DNA of 64,000 bases from positions 248,001-312,000 of the forward strand of contig NZ_AP025305.1 of the NCBI RefSeq assembly GCF_036492635.1, read 5' to 3'. A program made the translations under genes and the position numbers. This document shows, piece after piece, positions 26,973 to 36,645 of the stretch; within the stretch, counting starts at the first letter, position 1, and every line of letters begins with the position of its first letter. The DNA is from Aureibacter tunicatorum. GTDB taxonomy: Bacteria > Bacteroidota > Bacteroidia > Cytophagales > Cyclobacteriaceae. The notes beneath the pieces were generated by a model. That model did no database searches. It worked only from the letters and a program-made list of their open reading frames with translations, and was not told the origin of the DNA.

Positions 26973-27782
26973 TTAATATCCAAGGTTGACTTTTGGAATG
27001 TAGTTTTTGCCTTTCCTAACATCTAAGGCTACAAAAACATTGAATCTGAATATATGGCTGGTTCTATACTCATACCCGCTTGATTTTTGGCCTAGGGTCC
27101 ACATATGCCCGGCAAATAGGGTGATGTTATTATTAAGAACATATCCGAATCCATTGTATGTTCTAAAGTCTTCAAATGGATTGTTGACGATAGATTTACC
27201 CGAATGCATAAAGATCTCTACACTTGGAGAAAAGTATAATGATTTCGTTGTAATTTCTTTTTTATTGATCGGCAGGTAGGTGAATAGCTTGTATCTGTAC
27301 CTGTTGGTGTAATCGTATTCCGCGCCTACATCATTGTCTTTTTTCCATCTATGCTCGAATCGGAATTGATGATAAAGCTTGATATTATTTGTCAGTGGCA
27401 TTTTGAATAGCCATTGGTGCCAAATTCTATGCTCCAGAGTAAAGTCTTCATATTCGTCATTCCCTGGGTCTGGACTATAATTTACGACTAAGGCTGGACC
27501 AATCACTGCTTCGAAATTTTCACTGAAAAAAATGTTCAAGCCAAATCTATTGTAAATTTGTCGAGGCCTTCCAACATAACTGGTGACATCATCCAGACTA
27601 TTTCTAACTCTGTAATGATGCTCGGCATAGTATCCAAAGCGTTCTGAAAAACGTGCTTTTATGTAAAGTCCATTCCAAATGCCTGTTTCTTCAAGGTTGG
27701 TTTCGGATTGTTGCTGTCCATAAGTTGATAGAGAAAAAAGACATAGTAGTATGAACAGTACAAAAGTGGGCTGCTTCAGCAT
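26973..27782 (-). CDS. DUF2490-domain outer-membrane protein
   Basis: A 269-residue exported protein. Signal peptide to TYGQQ, then the DUF2490 pattern: GLYIKARFSERFGYYAEHHYRVRN, RFGLNIFFSENFEAVIGPALV, FTLEHRIWHQWLFKM and LYHQFRFEHRWKK. These are strands of a porin-like barrel of unknown function. It ends VNLGY. First gene of a pair with the MORN protein. Confidence 0.85.
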   Translation of the reverse strand: MLKQPTFVLFILLCLFSLSTYGQQQSETNLEETGIWNGLYIKARFSERFGYYAEHHYRVRNSLDDVTSYVGRPRQIYNRFGLNIFFSENFEAVIGPALVVNYSPDPGNDEYEDFTLEHRIWHQWLFKMPLTNNIKLYHQFRFEHRWKKDNDVGAEYDYTNRYRYKLFTYLPINKKEITTKSLYFSPSVEIFMHSGKSIVNNPFEDFRTYNGFGYVLNNNITLFAGHMWTLGQKSSGYEYRTSHIFRFNVFVALDVRKGKNYIPKVNLGY

Positions 27783-28244
27783 TTTTGTAAATAAGGTTAT
27801 AATGAGTAGATCTGTTTCTTAGTGGTATTTTTTAGTGTGTGATAGTTTGACTTTGAAAACAAGCCAGTTTGATTTATTTGAAAATAAATATTTTGTCATG
27901 ATAATGGCGTCTGGTTTTATTGAGTAAAAAATCAGGCATTTTATTGCTGAGAAGCATAAACACAATGACCTAATGGTAAAACGGGATACATATTAATTAT
28001 TTTGTATACTCTCCCATTTATTACCCAAAGAACGATATTTTAGCTTTAATCAGCTATTTATTGTTTTTTGTGAAGTTAATTAATGTTAATTAATTGATTT
28101 GTAATTCGTTGATTGTGCTTTTTCATTTATTATTGATGTTTTGTGTAGTTGGTTTTGTCTAGGGTGTGAAAAGTAAAAGAGTGAGGCGCTTTTCCTTTTT
28201 GATTGAATCGATGAATGGGAAAGCAACCATTTTAAAAAAGGCAT
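27783..28244. other. AT-rich intergenic region without a recognisable gene
   Basis: About 460 bases. The only structure seen is the doubled word TTAATTAA-TG-TTAATTAA at about 28078-28095. No reading frame has a plausible start and composition. It should hold the promoter of the DUF2490/MORN pair. Confidence 0.4.
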
Positions 28245-28272
28245 AAAAAAACTGAATGCGAAATGCACTCAG
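28245..28272 (-). terminator. Intrinsic terminator of the dehydrogenase gene
   Basis: Minus strand CTGAGTGC-ATTTC-GCATTCAG (one G-T pair) followed by seven T. Confidence 0.85.
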
Positions 28273-28303
28273 CTTTCTATTCTATGGAATAGTTTTAAAT
28301 ATT

Positions 28304-29521
28304 TTAGGCTTCCGCTGTTTCTCCATCAACATAGCTTTGGAGGTATGAATACTTTTCAGTAAGGGCTCCTTTTTTAGCTATAGTCGCTCTTAGTACAACT
28401 CCGTCAGTATCTTCTCCGATTAAAGATGGCAGAACTTGATCGATAAGATCTCTACCAAAGTCATTGGAAGCATTTCGAGGCAATTCGCAAGGTAAATTAT
28501 CGACAGCCATTACAGTTACATTTTTAGGATCGCTGTACGCTGGAGCTTCGTCATCTTTGGATGCTACAAAATCATAAACCGGGTCAGCAATAGTGCTCGG
28601 ACGAATAGTGCTAGGAATCGATCCTTTGATATCGCAAGTAATATCAGCGATAACTTTGATATTAAAGTTATCTTCAAGCATGTCTTCTCTTGTGAATAAC
28701 ACTGGAGCTTCTGGCGCCCAGTATGCTCCTGCGATCAATAAGTCTGTTTGAGGAAGGAATCTCTGGAAATCACTTTCGTAACCCTCAGGGTTTGTATAGA
28801 ATTCATCAAAATTGAATTCTGCTCCGTCTGTTCTTTTGTTATAATCATTAACATTAAGCTGAGCATATACTGGCTCGTCAAATGTTTGAGTCAGATATTC
28901 ATCCACGCTTACTTTTTTGATGCCTGCTTGGTCAAGGACTTCCAAAGCGCCGCTGGAAACTCTACCAGCTCCCGTTACTGCGATTTTGATCGCAGGAAGC
29001 TTTACTTTTGCAAATTCCGTTTTTAGATCTTCCAAGTCAAAGCATTCGTGTGAAGCTCTTAACTTGTAAAGGTCGAATTTCTCTCCGTATGTTTTAAGAC
29101 CATTGTATGCTCCCACGATACCAGCGTATCTACCGAATGCGACTACTCTAGCGCCAGTCGGGTTGGTAAGCGTTTCATAATCTATTAAAGTGATATTCTT
29201 GTCTAGTACAGCTCTTAGCAGGTTTCTGTTGTAAGGCTGAGCTTTGATGGTATGCGAGAAGAAGAAGTAGGTTTTATTCTCGATAAGATTTTCAATAGGA
29301 ACTTCTTTCACACCAAACAATACGTCGCAATCGCTTACATCGTTGGTTATCTCTCTCCCCTCTTTGGCGTAATCCTCGTCTTTGAAACATCTGATATCGC
29401 TCGATTGCACTTTGATGCTTACTTGGTCGAATTTCTCAAGAATTTCTGATGTTTGCTCAGGCGTGAAAGGAACTCTCCTGTCTATAGGAATTTTACCTTC
29501 TTTAATAATTCCAATTTTCAT
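28304..29521 (-). CDS. AlaDH/saccharopine-dehydrogenase-like NAD(P)-dependent oxidoreductase
   Basis: About 405 residues of the alanine dehydrogenase / pyridine nucleotide transhydrogenase / LYS1 superfamily. The N-terminal MKIGIIKEGKIPIDRRVPFTPEQ and FFFSHTIKAQPYNRNLLRAVLDKN correspond to the substrate domain, and IKIAVTGAGRVSSGALEVLDQAG to the nucleotide-binding fold. The HTIKAQPYN wording and the long insert are closer to saccharopine dehydrogenase (lysine-forming) than to classical Ald. The reaction in this organism is not certain. ATG 29521 is preferred over the upstream extension, whose sequence is unlike the family. A terminator follows. Confidence 0.8.
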   Translation of the reverse strand: MKIGIIKEGKIPIDRRVPFTPEQTSEILEKFDQVSIKVQSSDIRCFKDEDYAKEGREITNDVSDCDVLFGVKEVPIENLIENKTYFFFSHTIKAQPYNRNLLRAVLDKNITLIDYETLTNPTGARVVAFGRYAGIVGAYNGLKTYGEKFDLYKLRASHECFDLEDLKTEFAKVKLPAIKIAVTGAGRVSSGALEVLDQAGIKKVSVDEYLTQTFDEPVYAQLNVNDYNKRTDGAEFNFDEFYTNPEGYESDFQRFLPQTDLLIAGAYWAPEAPVLFTREDMLEDNFNIKVIADITCDIKGSIPSTIRPSTIADPVYDFVASKDDEAPAYSDPKNVTVMAVDNLPCELPRNASNDFGRDLIDQVLPSLIGEDTDGVVLRATIAKKGALTEKYSYLQSYVDGETAEA

Positions 29522-29645
29522 ATATAAATCAATTTTATTGGATGGGTCAATTACTAATATCCAAAAATATGGATATTTTGTTAACAAACAAGCGACTCAT
29601 GCATGAATGCTACAAGACCTTGGAGAAGGTAAAATGATGCAGGGA

Positions 29646-30254
29646 TTAAGAGTTTATATCCAAATCTTTTTGCAGATAAGAGATCAAGTCGCTCATTTGG
29701 CCTGACTTGCAAGCTTTGATGAAGTTTTTGTAACCTTGCATGCTTTGTGCATGGTCAACTTGAAAACGTTCTTGTTTTTCGACTAATCTTTTTTTCGCTC
29801 TGTCAAGAATCTTGCGACAATTTTCAGCCTTCTTTTCCATGATTTCAGAGATGTCCTGATAGTCGAAGTTGAAAATCTCTCGTAGCAGATAAACGCCTCT
29901 TTCGGAAGCATTTAGCTTTTTCATCAATACATTGAAAGCTTCAGGCAATTCTTTTTCAAAATCGATCTTAGGCAGCTCCAAATCCAAGTGCAACTCAGGC
30001 ATTTTAGGCAAGAAAGAGCATTCTGTTTTCACTTCTTGCTTGTGAGATGCTTTCTGAACCTTGTTGATGCAATTGTTCTTGACAGCTCTTAGCAAGTAAG
30101 ACTTGGCATTCTCCACTTTGCTGTTATCCACCTTGAACCACTTCAAGAAAGTGTCTTGGACAGCGTCTTCAGCGTCTTTCATATTGCCTAGCATTTCGTG
30201 CGCAAGAGCTAGCATCATAGGTCTGTATTGAAGAACGGCATCTGTAGAATTCAC
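29646..30254 (-). CDS. ECF-type RNA polymerase sigma factor with short C-terminal extension
   Basis: A 202-residue sigma-70-family factor. Region 2 is MMLALAHEMLGNMKDAEDAVQDTFLKWF (10-40), followed by SYLLRAVKNNCINKVQ. Region 4 is LNASERGVYLLREIFNFDYQDISEIMEKKAENCRKILDRAKKRL (about 113-158). The layout and the C-terminal tail YKNFIKACKSGQMSDLISYLQKD look like SigJ/ECF41-type factors, whose C-terminal SnoaL-like domain starts with a helix of this form; here it stops after about 40 residues. No anti-sigma gene is adjacent. Between it and the next gene upstream lie 89 bases. Confidence 0.87.
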   Translation of the reverse strand: MNSTDAVLQYRPMMLALAHEMLGNMKDAEDAVQDTFLKWFKVDNSKVENAKSYLLRAVKNNCINKVQKASHKQEVKTECSFLPKMPELHLDLELPKIDFEKELPEAFNVLMKKLNASERGVYLLREIFNFDYQDISEIMEKKAENCRKILDRAKKRLVEKQERFQVDHAQSMQGYKNFIKACKSGQMSDLISYLQKDLDINS

Positions 30255-30343
30255 TTGTATTTTAATTTTTAAGAGAAAAAAAATTGATTGTTATTCAATC
30301 AATGCTTTGAACAAAAGTAGTGATTCTCTACGAATTTACCCCT

Positions 30344-31894
30344 TCAGGTTTCCATCTTTTTTTTAATTTTTTCTTGAATGACCTTCTGCACAGGCACTTT
30401 ATTAATCTTGCTTTCCAGCCAGGAGATGATGTCAAAGTAGATAAAGGCCCTTCTTTCAAATGGAATTTCCTTGAGCTCGAGCATTTGGCTGAGCAGCTCC
30501 TTGAAAGCTTCATCCAATTCATTTTTTTGAATAATCATCAACTTTCTAAGAAATTTCATGATGTTTCTTTGGTAGAAATTAATGTCTTCTTTTTTGATCA
30601 AGAATCGATATGTCGAACGGATGTAGTATTCCACTAAATCGACATTTTCCATCTCGTAGTGGCAGATCAAATTAAGGATTCTGGCAAAGCCTTGAATATC
30701 CGCTCTTAAGTCCACCTCATTGTTATTGATGATCTTGTTCAGCCAATGAGCGGCCTTGCTATATTCGCTGTTTCCAATATACATGCAGGCAAACTTGTAG
30801 TAGAAAACCATGATATTGTGTCTGTCCAGTTTCCTTGAATGTATTTGAAGTTCTTCCTGAATTTTTTGAATGATCTCTACGCCATTGGTAAAATCTCCTC
30901 TTAGAAAATAATAGTTGATTTTATGAGTTGAGGTGTATTTGAATAACTGAAGACTGATATTTTCTGTCAGTGTCAAGCCTTTCAAATTCCTTATATTTTC
31001 CAGATCGCTGAGGCAATTCATGAATTGCTCAAATTGTCTTTTTTTGTAATGCCCTAAAAGTTGGTTGTTGATTCCCTTAATATACATTTCAACTTTCGGG
31101 ACTTTATATTCTTCATATTCGTCAAAAAGCCTTACCCATTTATTTGCGTAATCGAGACCTTTGTCAAATTCCTGCACATAGTATAAATAGCTTACCATAG
31201 CGCTATACAGATACATCTTCTCATCCGCCGAGAGGTCCGCTTCATTGTATTCGGGTGTTTTGTCGACAAACATGCTTCTGAATTTGTCATATTCAGCTGC
31301 ATTTCTAATAAATCCGGTATTTAGATAAAGTGAATAGAATTTGTTGTAAAGATTGGAAAATTGGTATACTTGGCCAATTTTACGCTGTATTTGCTCGGAT
31401 TCGGCGCTTAGCTGAGTCACCTGTTTGGCTATGTCAGGTCTTATCAGTTTCATGGCTAGCTTTTTTTCTTGTTCCAAGATATGCAGTAGCAGTATTGTCT
31501 TGTCAGCGCTCTGAGCCATTTTTTTTGCTTTTCGAAGCAATTTGATAGATTGCTTGTAGAGGCATTTGTTGTATAGTATTGTGCTTTCGTCAATGAGAGC
31601 TCTTATTTGCAAATCGTGGTCATTGTCGGAATTTAGACCTCTTAGTTGTTTAAGAACTTGTTTGTAAAGATGCGCCTTAATATTTGAGATTTGTCCACTC
31701 TTGATGTGCGGATTTTTTTTTAGAAATGATTTTTCATCCAAACTCTTGTTGCGGTCTATATGATCGAACATCAGCATGAAATTAGCCTTCTCATTGGACT
31801 TGATATTCAAAGAGTGTAGTTTGAAATACCTTTTTTCCGACTTTGTCAGTGAATTTATCAACTGAATCAAGGCGTTTGAAATCTCTTTGGGCAT
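30344..31894 (-). CDS. Conserved all-helical protein, TPR-like, unknown function
   Basis: A 516-residue cytosolic protein without signal peptide or membrane segments. It starts MPKEISNALIQLINSLTKSEKRYFKL, and the rest is nearly all helical with repeated patterns such as LYNKCLYKQSIKLLRKAKKMA and NSEYSKAAHWLNKIINN that look like degenerate tetratricopeptide units. I recognise the N-terminal wording as a Bacteroidota type but do not know a function. It neighbours an ECF sigma gene on the same strand, 89 bases away. Confidence 0.75.
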   Translation of the reverse strand: MPKEISNALIQLINSLTKSEKRYFKLHSLNIKSNEKANFMLMFDHIDRNKSLDEKSFLKKNPHIKSGQISNIKAHLYKQVLKQLRGLNSDNDHDLQIRALIDESTILYNKCLYKQSIKLLRKAKKMAQSADKTILLLHILEQEKKLAMKLIRPDIAKQVTQLSAESEQIQRKIGQVYQFSNLYNKFYSLYLNTGFIRNAAEYDKFRSMFVDKTPEYNEADLSADEKMYLYSAMVSYLYYVQEFDKGLDYANKWVRLFDEYEEYKVPKVEMYIKGINNQLLGHYKKRQFEQFMNCLSDLENIRNLKGLTLTENISLQLFKYTSTHKINYYFLRGDFTNGVEIIQKIQEELQIHSRKLDRHNIMVFYYKFACMYIGNSEYSKAAHWLNKIINNNEVDLRADIQGFARILNLICHYEMENVDLVEYYIRSTYRFLIKKEDINFYQRNIMKFLRKLMIIQKNELDEAFKELLSQMLELKEIPFERRAFIYFDIISWLESKINKVPVQKVIQEKIKKKMET

Positions 31895-32077
31895 CGTATT
31901 TATATTTTAGTGTAATTATTATAAAGTTAGCATTTATAGGGGAATGGGCAAGCCTTAAAGTCGATTGAACATCGTAAAAATGGTTAATATTTGTTTTACG
32001 GATGAAATTAAGAATCATACTTTGCATTGGAAATCATAATAATCATAGTCAAACGTAAATATCTAAATCCATTTTCT

Positions 32078-33247
32078 ATGAGCGATAAAGTCTATATTTT
32101 CGACACGACCCTAAGAGACGGGGAACAAGTACCGGGATGTCAGTTGAATACTGAGGAGAAAATCCAGATAGCCAAAGCTCAGGAAGAGCTCGGCGTGGAC
32201 ATCATTGAAGCAGGGTTTCCGATTTCCAGTCCTGGAGACTTTAACTCTGTGGTTGAAATCTCCAAGGCGGTGACAAATCCGATCGTATGTGGACTGACAA
32301 GAGCTGTGGAAAAGGATATTGACGTGGCTGCGGAAGCGTTGAAATATGCCAAAAGACCAAGAATACACACGGGTATCGGTGCTTCGGACATTCATATTCA
32401 GCATAAATTAAGATCGACGAGAGACGAAATCCTTGAAAGGGGTGTGAGAGCTGTAAAGCATGCTAAGAAGTATGTGGAGGATGTTGAGTTTTATGCGGAA
32501 GATGCGGGAAGAGCTGATCTTGAATACTTGGCTAGAATGGTAGAAGCTGTGATTGCGGCGGGAGCTACTGTGGTGAATATTCCTGATACAACTGGATTTA
32601 ACTTGCCATGGGTATTTGGAGAGAAGATTAAATTTCTGAAAGAGAATGTTAAGAATATAGACAATGCGATTATCTCAGTGCATTGCCATAATGACCTAGG
32701 TTTGGCTACAGCGAATTCTATCGCTGGTGTTGAAAACGGAGCTAGACAAATCGAGGTTACGATGAATGGAATTGGAGAGAGAGCTGGTAATACATCGCTC
32801 GAAGAAGTCGTGATGATTATGAATTGTCACAAGGCGATGAATGTGCATACGGATATCGCTACTGAGAGAATTTACCCAATGAGCAAGTTGGTGGAAAGGT
32901 TGATGAGAATGCCTGTTCAACCAAATAAGGCTATTGTAGGTTCCAATGCATTTTCGCATTCATCAGGAATACATCAGGATGGATTTTTAAAGAATAAGGA
33001 AAATTACGAAATTATAGATCCTTCAGTTGTAGGAGCTGATACATCTAAAATTATCTTGACAGCAAGAAGCGGAAGACATGCGCTGAAGCATAGAATGGAG
33101 AGAATTGGCTACATCTATGGGCAAGAGGATTTGAATGATGTTTATCAACAGTTTTTGAATATGGCTGATGAGAGGAAACAAATAGAAGATGCTGACCTTA
33201 AGGAGCTTGCTGAAGCTTTTGATAAAGTCAGATCAGCATCAGTGTAA
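32078..33247 (+). CDS. leuA: 2-isopropylmalate synthase, short form without regulatory domain
   Basis: Condenses acetyl-CoA with 2-ketoisovalerate in the committing step of leucine synthesis. HMGL-like catalytic barrel: [17 protein letters not shown] at the N terminus, [10 protein letters not shown], the metal-ligand [15 protein letters not shown] and [15 protein letters not shown], then the subdomain [20 protein letters not shown]. It is only 389 residues: the C-terminal allosteric leucine-binding domain of the about 520-residue forms is absent. The frame runs upstream to a TTG at 32027 but the ATG at 32078 (MSDKVYIFD) is the natural start. Head of leuA-leuC-leuD-leuB. Confidence 0.93.
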   Translation: MSDKVYIFDTTLRDGEQVPGCQLNTEEKIQIAKAQEELGVDIIEAGFPISSPGDFNSVVEISKAVTNPIVCGLTRAVEKDIDVAAEALKYAKRPRIHTGIGASDIHIQHKLRSTRDEILERGVRAVKHAKKYVEDVEFYAEDAGRADLEYLARMVEAVIAAGATVVNIPDTTGFNLPWVFGEKIKFLKENVKNIDNAIISVHCHNDLGLATANSIAGVENGARQIEVTMNGIGERAGNTSLEEVVMIMNCHKAMNVHTDIATERIYPMSKLVERLMRMPVQPNKAIVGSNAFSHSSGIHQDGFLKNKENYEIIDPSVVGADTSKIILTARSGRHALKHRMERIGYIYGQEDLNDVYQQFLNMADERKQIEDADLKELAEAFDKVRSASV

Positions 33248-33288
33248 GAAGGATCGAGAGTAATTTTTCAAAAATAAAGCATTATAAA

Positions 33289-34704
33289 TTGACACCACAA
33301 GATAATAATAGCCCAAAGACTTTGTTCGATAAGGTATGGGATTCGCACGTTGTTGAGGAGATTAAAGATGGACCTCAGGTATTGTACATAGATAAGCACT
33401 TGATTCACGAGGTGACAAGCCCTCAGGCTTTTGCTGGTATTGAAAATAGAGGAGTGCCTTTGTTTCGTCCTGAGCAGATAGTTGCTACCGCTGATCATAA
33501 TGTGCCAACGAAAGATCAGCACATGCCTATCGTGGAAGCGCTAAGCAGAAAGCAAGTGGAGAAACTTACTGAAAACTGCGAAAAGCATGGAGTGGAGCTA
33601 TATGGGCTTGGACATCCCTACCAAGGTATTGTCCACGTGATCGGACCAGAGCTGGGTATCACTCAGCCGGGAATGACCATGGTATGTGGTGATAGCCATA
33701 CGTCTACGCATGGAGCTTTTGGTAGCATTGCTTTTGGTATTGGAACGAGTCAAGTGGAGCAGGTAATGGCTACGCAGTGTTTGTTGCAAAATAAGCCGAA
33801 GTCAATGAAGATCGAAGTTAACGGCGAGCTAAAAGAAGGAGTGGGAGCGAAGGATATAATCCTTTACATTATCTCTAAGATTTCGACTTCTGGAGGCACA
33901 GGTTATTTTGTGGAATATGCCGGCGATGCTATCCGTCAGCTGAGCATGGAGGAAAGAATGACAGTATGTAATATGAGCATCGAAATGGGTGCTCGCGGAG
34001 GAATGATTGCTCCGGATGATATTACATTTGATTATATCAAGGGTAGAGAATTTGCTCCTCAAGGAGAGGCTTTTGAAGAGGCTGTAGAAGAGTGGAGACA
34101 GTTAACTACTGACGAAGGAGCAGAGTTTGATTGTGTGTTGACATATGATGCCGCTGATATTGAGGCGATGATTACTTACGGTACAAATCCAGGTATGGGC
34201 ATCAAAGTTACTGACAATATTCCAACAGTGGAAGATGTGGAGGAAAGTAATGTCGACAGCTTCAAAAATGCATTGAATTACATGGGATTTGAAGGAGGAC
34301 AATCTTTGATCGACTTCCCTGTGAATTATGTGTTTGTTGGAAGTTGCACAAACTCTCGTATTGAAGACTTGAGGGAGGTGGCTGAATATGTAAAAGGCAA
34401 GAAAAAAGCAGATAATGTAACTGCTTTGATTGTGCCGGGATCCAAGCAAGTTGAAAAGCAAGCTAAGGAAGAAGGTATTGACAAGGTACTGGAAGAAGCT
34501 GGTTTTGAACTTAGAGAACCGGGATGTTCAGCATGTCTTGCGATGAATGAAGATAAAGTTCCTAAAGGAGAATATTGCGTTTCTACTTCCAATAGAAACT
34601 TCGAAGGAAGACAAGGACCGGGCTCCAGAACTTTACTTGCTAGTCCATTGATGGCCGCTGCGGTTGCTGTAAATGGCAAGATTGTAAACCCACTTGACAA
34701 CTAA
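33289..34704 (+). CDS. leuC: 3-isopropylmalate dehydratase large subunit
   Basis: Aconitase-family subunit that isomerises 2- to 3-isopropylmalate together with LeuD. It has 471 residues, with [4Fe-4S] ligand motifs [13 protein letters not shown] and [14 protein letters not shown], and substrate motifs [21 protein letters not shown]. The start is noteworthy: the N-terminal [19 protein letters not shown] needs the TTG at 33289, because there is no in-frame ATG or GTG between the leuA stop and the first internal Met (about residue 77, within conserved sequence). It follows leuA by 41 bases. Confidence 0.95.
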   Translation: MTPQDNNSPKTLFDKVWDSHVVEEIKDGPQVLYIDKHLIHEVTSPQAFAGIENRGVPLFRPEQIVATADHNVPTKDQHMPIVEALSRKQVEKLTENCEKHGVELYGLGHPYQGIVHVIGPELGITQPGMTMVCGDSHTSTHGAFGSIAFGIGTSQVEQVMATQCLLQNKPKSMKIEVNGELKEGVGAKDIILYIISKISTSGGTGYFVEYAGDAIRQLSMEERMTVCNMSIEMGARGGMIAPDDITFDYIKGREFAPQGEAFEEAVEEWRQLTTDEGAEFDCVLTYDAADIEAMITYGTNPGMGIKVTDNIPTVEDVEESNVDSFKNALNYMGFEGGQSLIDFPVNYVFVGSCTNSRIEDLREVAEYVKGKKKADNVTALIVPGSKQVEKQAKEEGIDKVLEEAGFELREPGCSACLAMNEDKVPKGEYCVSTSNRNFEGRQGPGSRTLLASPLMAAAVAVNGKIVNPLDN

Positions 34705-34730
34705 TTCATCACTTTTAAGCAGAGACAAAA

Positions 34731-35339
34731 ATGGAAAAATTTGAAAAAATAAACTCAAGACCAACACCGATTGCTATAGAGGATATCGATACAGACCAGA
34801 TCATTCCTGCTCGCTTCTTGAAAGTGACGACAAGAGAAGGGTTTGGAAACAATTTGTTCAGAGATTGGAGATTCAATGCAGACGATACACCTAAGGAAGG
34901 TTTTATATTGAACCAAAGCCAATACGAAGGAAATAAGATCTTAGTAGCTGGAAGAAATTTTGGATGCGGATCGAGTAGAGAACATGCCGCTTGGGCTCTG
35001 TATGATTACGGATTCAGAGTGGTGGTGTCATCATTCTTTGCTGATATCTTCAAAGGAAATGCTTTGAATAATGGGTTGTTGCCAGTGCAGGTAAGCGATA
35101 CGTTTTTAAAAGAAATTTTTAAAAGCTTGGAGAGTAATCCAGAAACTTCTATCGAGGTTGATTTGGAAGAGCAAGTGATCCGCATCGAAGGAACGGATTT
35201 ATCGGAGAATTTTGAGATAAATATTTATAAGAAGACTTGTTTGCTTAACGGGTATGACGATATCGATTATATCTTAAGCATCAAGGATAAGATCGAAGCT
35301 TTTGAGCAAAACAGAAAGCAGAAGATCGCTAATGTATAG
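34731..35339 (+). CDS. leuD: 3-isopropylmalate dehydratase small subunit
   Basis: The swivelling subunit of isopropylmalate isomerase. It has 202 residues; [13 protein letters not shown] near the N terminus and the [20 protein letters not shown] loop are diagnostic, and [21 protein letters not shown] follows. It lies 26 bases after leuC and is clearly in the same operon. Confidence 0.97.
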   Translation: MEKFEKINSRPTPIAIEDIDTDQIIPARFLKVTTREGFGNNLFRDWRFNADDTPKEGFILNQSQYEGNKILVAGRNFGCGSSREHAAWALYDYGFRVVVSSFFADIFKGNALNNGLLPVQVSDTFLKEIFKSLESNPETSIEVDLEEQVIRIEGTDLSENFEINIYKKTCLLNGYDDIDYILSIKDKIEAFEQNRKQKIANV

Positions 35340-35425
35340 AGAGTAAGGAGAGAGAAAAGAGCGTTTGTGAGACGGGAAACGCCTTGCTCGCAGGCCTCTT
35401 TCTTATGTTCTTTAGAGATATTATG

Positions 35426-35460
35426 AGCAGCTCCTTTTGGAGCTGCTTATGCTTTTTAAA
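35426..35460 (+). promoter_or_regulatory. Hairpin in the leuD-leuB gap, possible attenuator or partial terminator
   Basis: Perfect 9-bp stem AGCAGCTCC / GGAGCTGCT with TTTT loop, followed by TATGCTTTTTAAAA. The T-run is short and offset, so termination may be incomplete and could lower leuB relative to leuACD. Confidence 0.55.
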
Positions 35461-35490
35461 ATGAATTCGAAAATATTAAATATAATATAA

Positions 35491-36567
35491 ATGAAAAAGA
35501 TAGCTGTATTGCCTGGTGATGGTATCGGACCAGAAGTAGTAAAACAAGCGATTAAAGCTTTGGACGCTGTGGCAGAAGTTTATAATCACGAATTTGAATA
35601 TAAAGAGGCATTGGTGGGAGCTTCTGCAATTGATGCGGTAGGTGATCCATTCCCGGCGGAGACTCAAGAAGTATGCGAGACTTCGGATGCCATTCTTTTT
35701 GGAGCTATCGGAGACCCTAAGTATGACAATGACCCTAAGGCAAAAGTTAGACCTGAGCAAGGTTTGTTGAGGATGAGAAAAGTGTTGGGTCTTTTCTGCA
35801 ATATCAGACCAGTTACTTCTTACAAGATATTGGAAAATGCTTCGCCACTGAAGCCGGAAATAATCAGCGGTGTGGATTTCGTTGTATTCAGAGAGCTAAC
35901 AGGAGGTATCTATTTTGGAGAGCCAAGAGGAAGAAGCGAGAATGGCGAGACCGCATTTGACTCAATGGTTTACAGCAAAGAGGAGATCAAAAGAGTGAGT
36001 CGTTTTGCTTTTGAAGCGGCGGGTAGAAGAAAGAAAAAATTGACTTTGATAGATAAGGCTAATGTGCTTGCAACATCAAGGCTTTGGAGAGAGACAGTTA
36101 AAGAATTAGGCGAAGCAGAATATCCTGAAATTGAGATTGAATACATCTTTGTGGATAATGCGGCTATGCAGATGATTCAAAATCCAGCTCAGTTTGATGT
36201 TTGTCTTACTGGAAATATGTTTGGAGACATCATCACCGATGAAGCTTCAGTGATTACTGGTTCTTTAGGTTTGTTGCCTTCAGCTTCAGTTGGTAATAAG
36301 ATTGGATTGTATGAGCCTATTCACGGTTCTTTCCCTCAGGGTGCTGGAAAAAATATCGCCAACCCTGTGGCTACGATTTTGTCGGCGGCAATGCTTCTAG
36401 AAACTTCATTTGGCATGGCAGAAGAAGCAAAGTCTATTAGAGATGCTGTGGAGCAAACATTGAATGAGAGTATTGTAACACCAGATATCAAAGCAGAAAA
36501 ACATTATACTACTGAAGAGGTAGGTGATGCAATTGCTGAAATTATTAAGCAAAAAGTTTCAGCGTAA
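35491..36567 (+). CDS. leuB: 3-isopropylmalate dehydrogenase
   Basis: NAD-dependent oxidative decarboxylase giving 2-ketoisocaproate. The 358 residues follow the beta-decarboxylating dehydrogenase pattern: LPGDGIGPEVVKQA, the arginine region RPEQGLLRMRKVLGLFCNIRP, VVFRELTGGIYFG, LTIDKANVL-type LIDKANVLATSRLW, the metal-binding TGNMFGDIITDEAS and EPIHGSFPQGAGKNIANP. It is 151 bases downstream of leuD and closes the leucine operon. Confidence 0.97.
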   Translation: MKKIAVLPGDGIGPEVVKQAIKALDAVAEVYNHEFEYKEALVGASAIDAVGDPFPAETQEVCETSDAILFGAIGDPKYDNDPKAKVRPEQGLLRMRKVLGLFCNIRPVTSYKILENASPLKPEIISGVDFVVFRELTGGIYFGEPRGRSENGETAFDSMVYSKEEIKRVSRFAFEAAGRRKKKLTLIDKANVLATSRLWRETVKELGEAEYPEIEIEYIFVDNAAMQMIQNPAQFDVCLTGNMFGDIITDEASVITGSLGLLPSASVGNKIGLYEPIHGSFPQGAGKNIANPVATILSAAMLLETSFGMAEEAKSIRDAVEQTLNESIVTPDIKAEKHYTTEEVGDAIAEIIKQKVSA

Positions 36568-36592
36568 TTATAACTATAATTGTTGTTTTGAG

Positions 36593-36628
36593 AAAATGCC
36601 GCTTTGAGTACATCAAAGTGGCATTTTT
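36593..36628 (+). terminator. Intrinsic terminator of the leu operon
   Basis: AAAATGCCGCTTTGA pairs with TCAAAGTGGCATTTT (one G-T), five-base loop, then T residues. Confidence 0.9.
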
Positions 36629-36645
36629 CTTAAAAAGAAACTGTA

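Noticed and set aside
28046-28110. TTAATTAA-TG-TTAATTAA as an integration or attachment site
   Set aside because: A low-complexity AT word, with no integrase or tRNA next to it and no second copy noticed elsewhere.
28304-29521. Naming the dehydrogenase ald (alanine dehydrogenase)
   Set aside because: The N- and C-domains fit the superfamily, but the wording and insert are nearer to saccharopine dehydrogenase; a specific symbol is not supported.
32002-32077. Branched-chain-rich sequence upstream of leuA (in-frame MEIIIIIV run from a TTG at 32027, and an 18-codon frame [10 protein letters not shown]... from 32002) as a leucine/isoleucine leader peptide
   Set aside because: The likely -7-like word ATACTTTGC at 32018-32026 would start transcription after the 32002 ATG, the Ile run is in frame with leuA without a stop, and no terminator hairpin lies between. 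Low-complexity ATC/ATA codons explain it.
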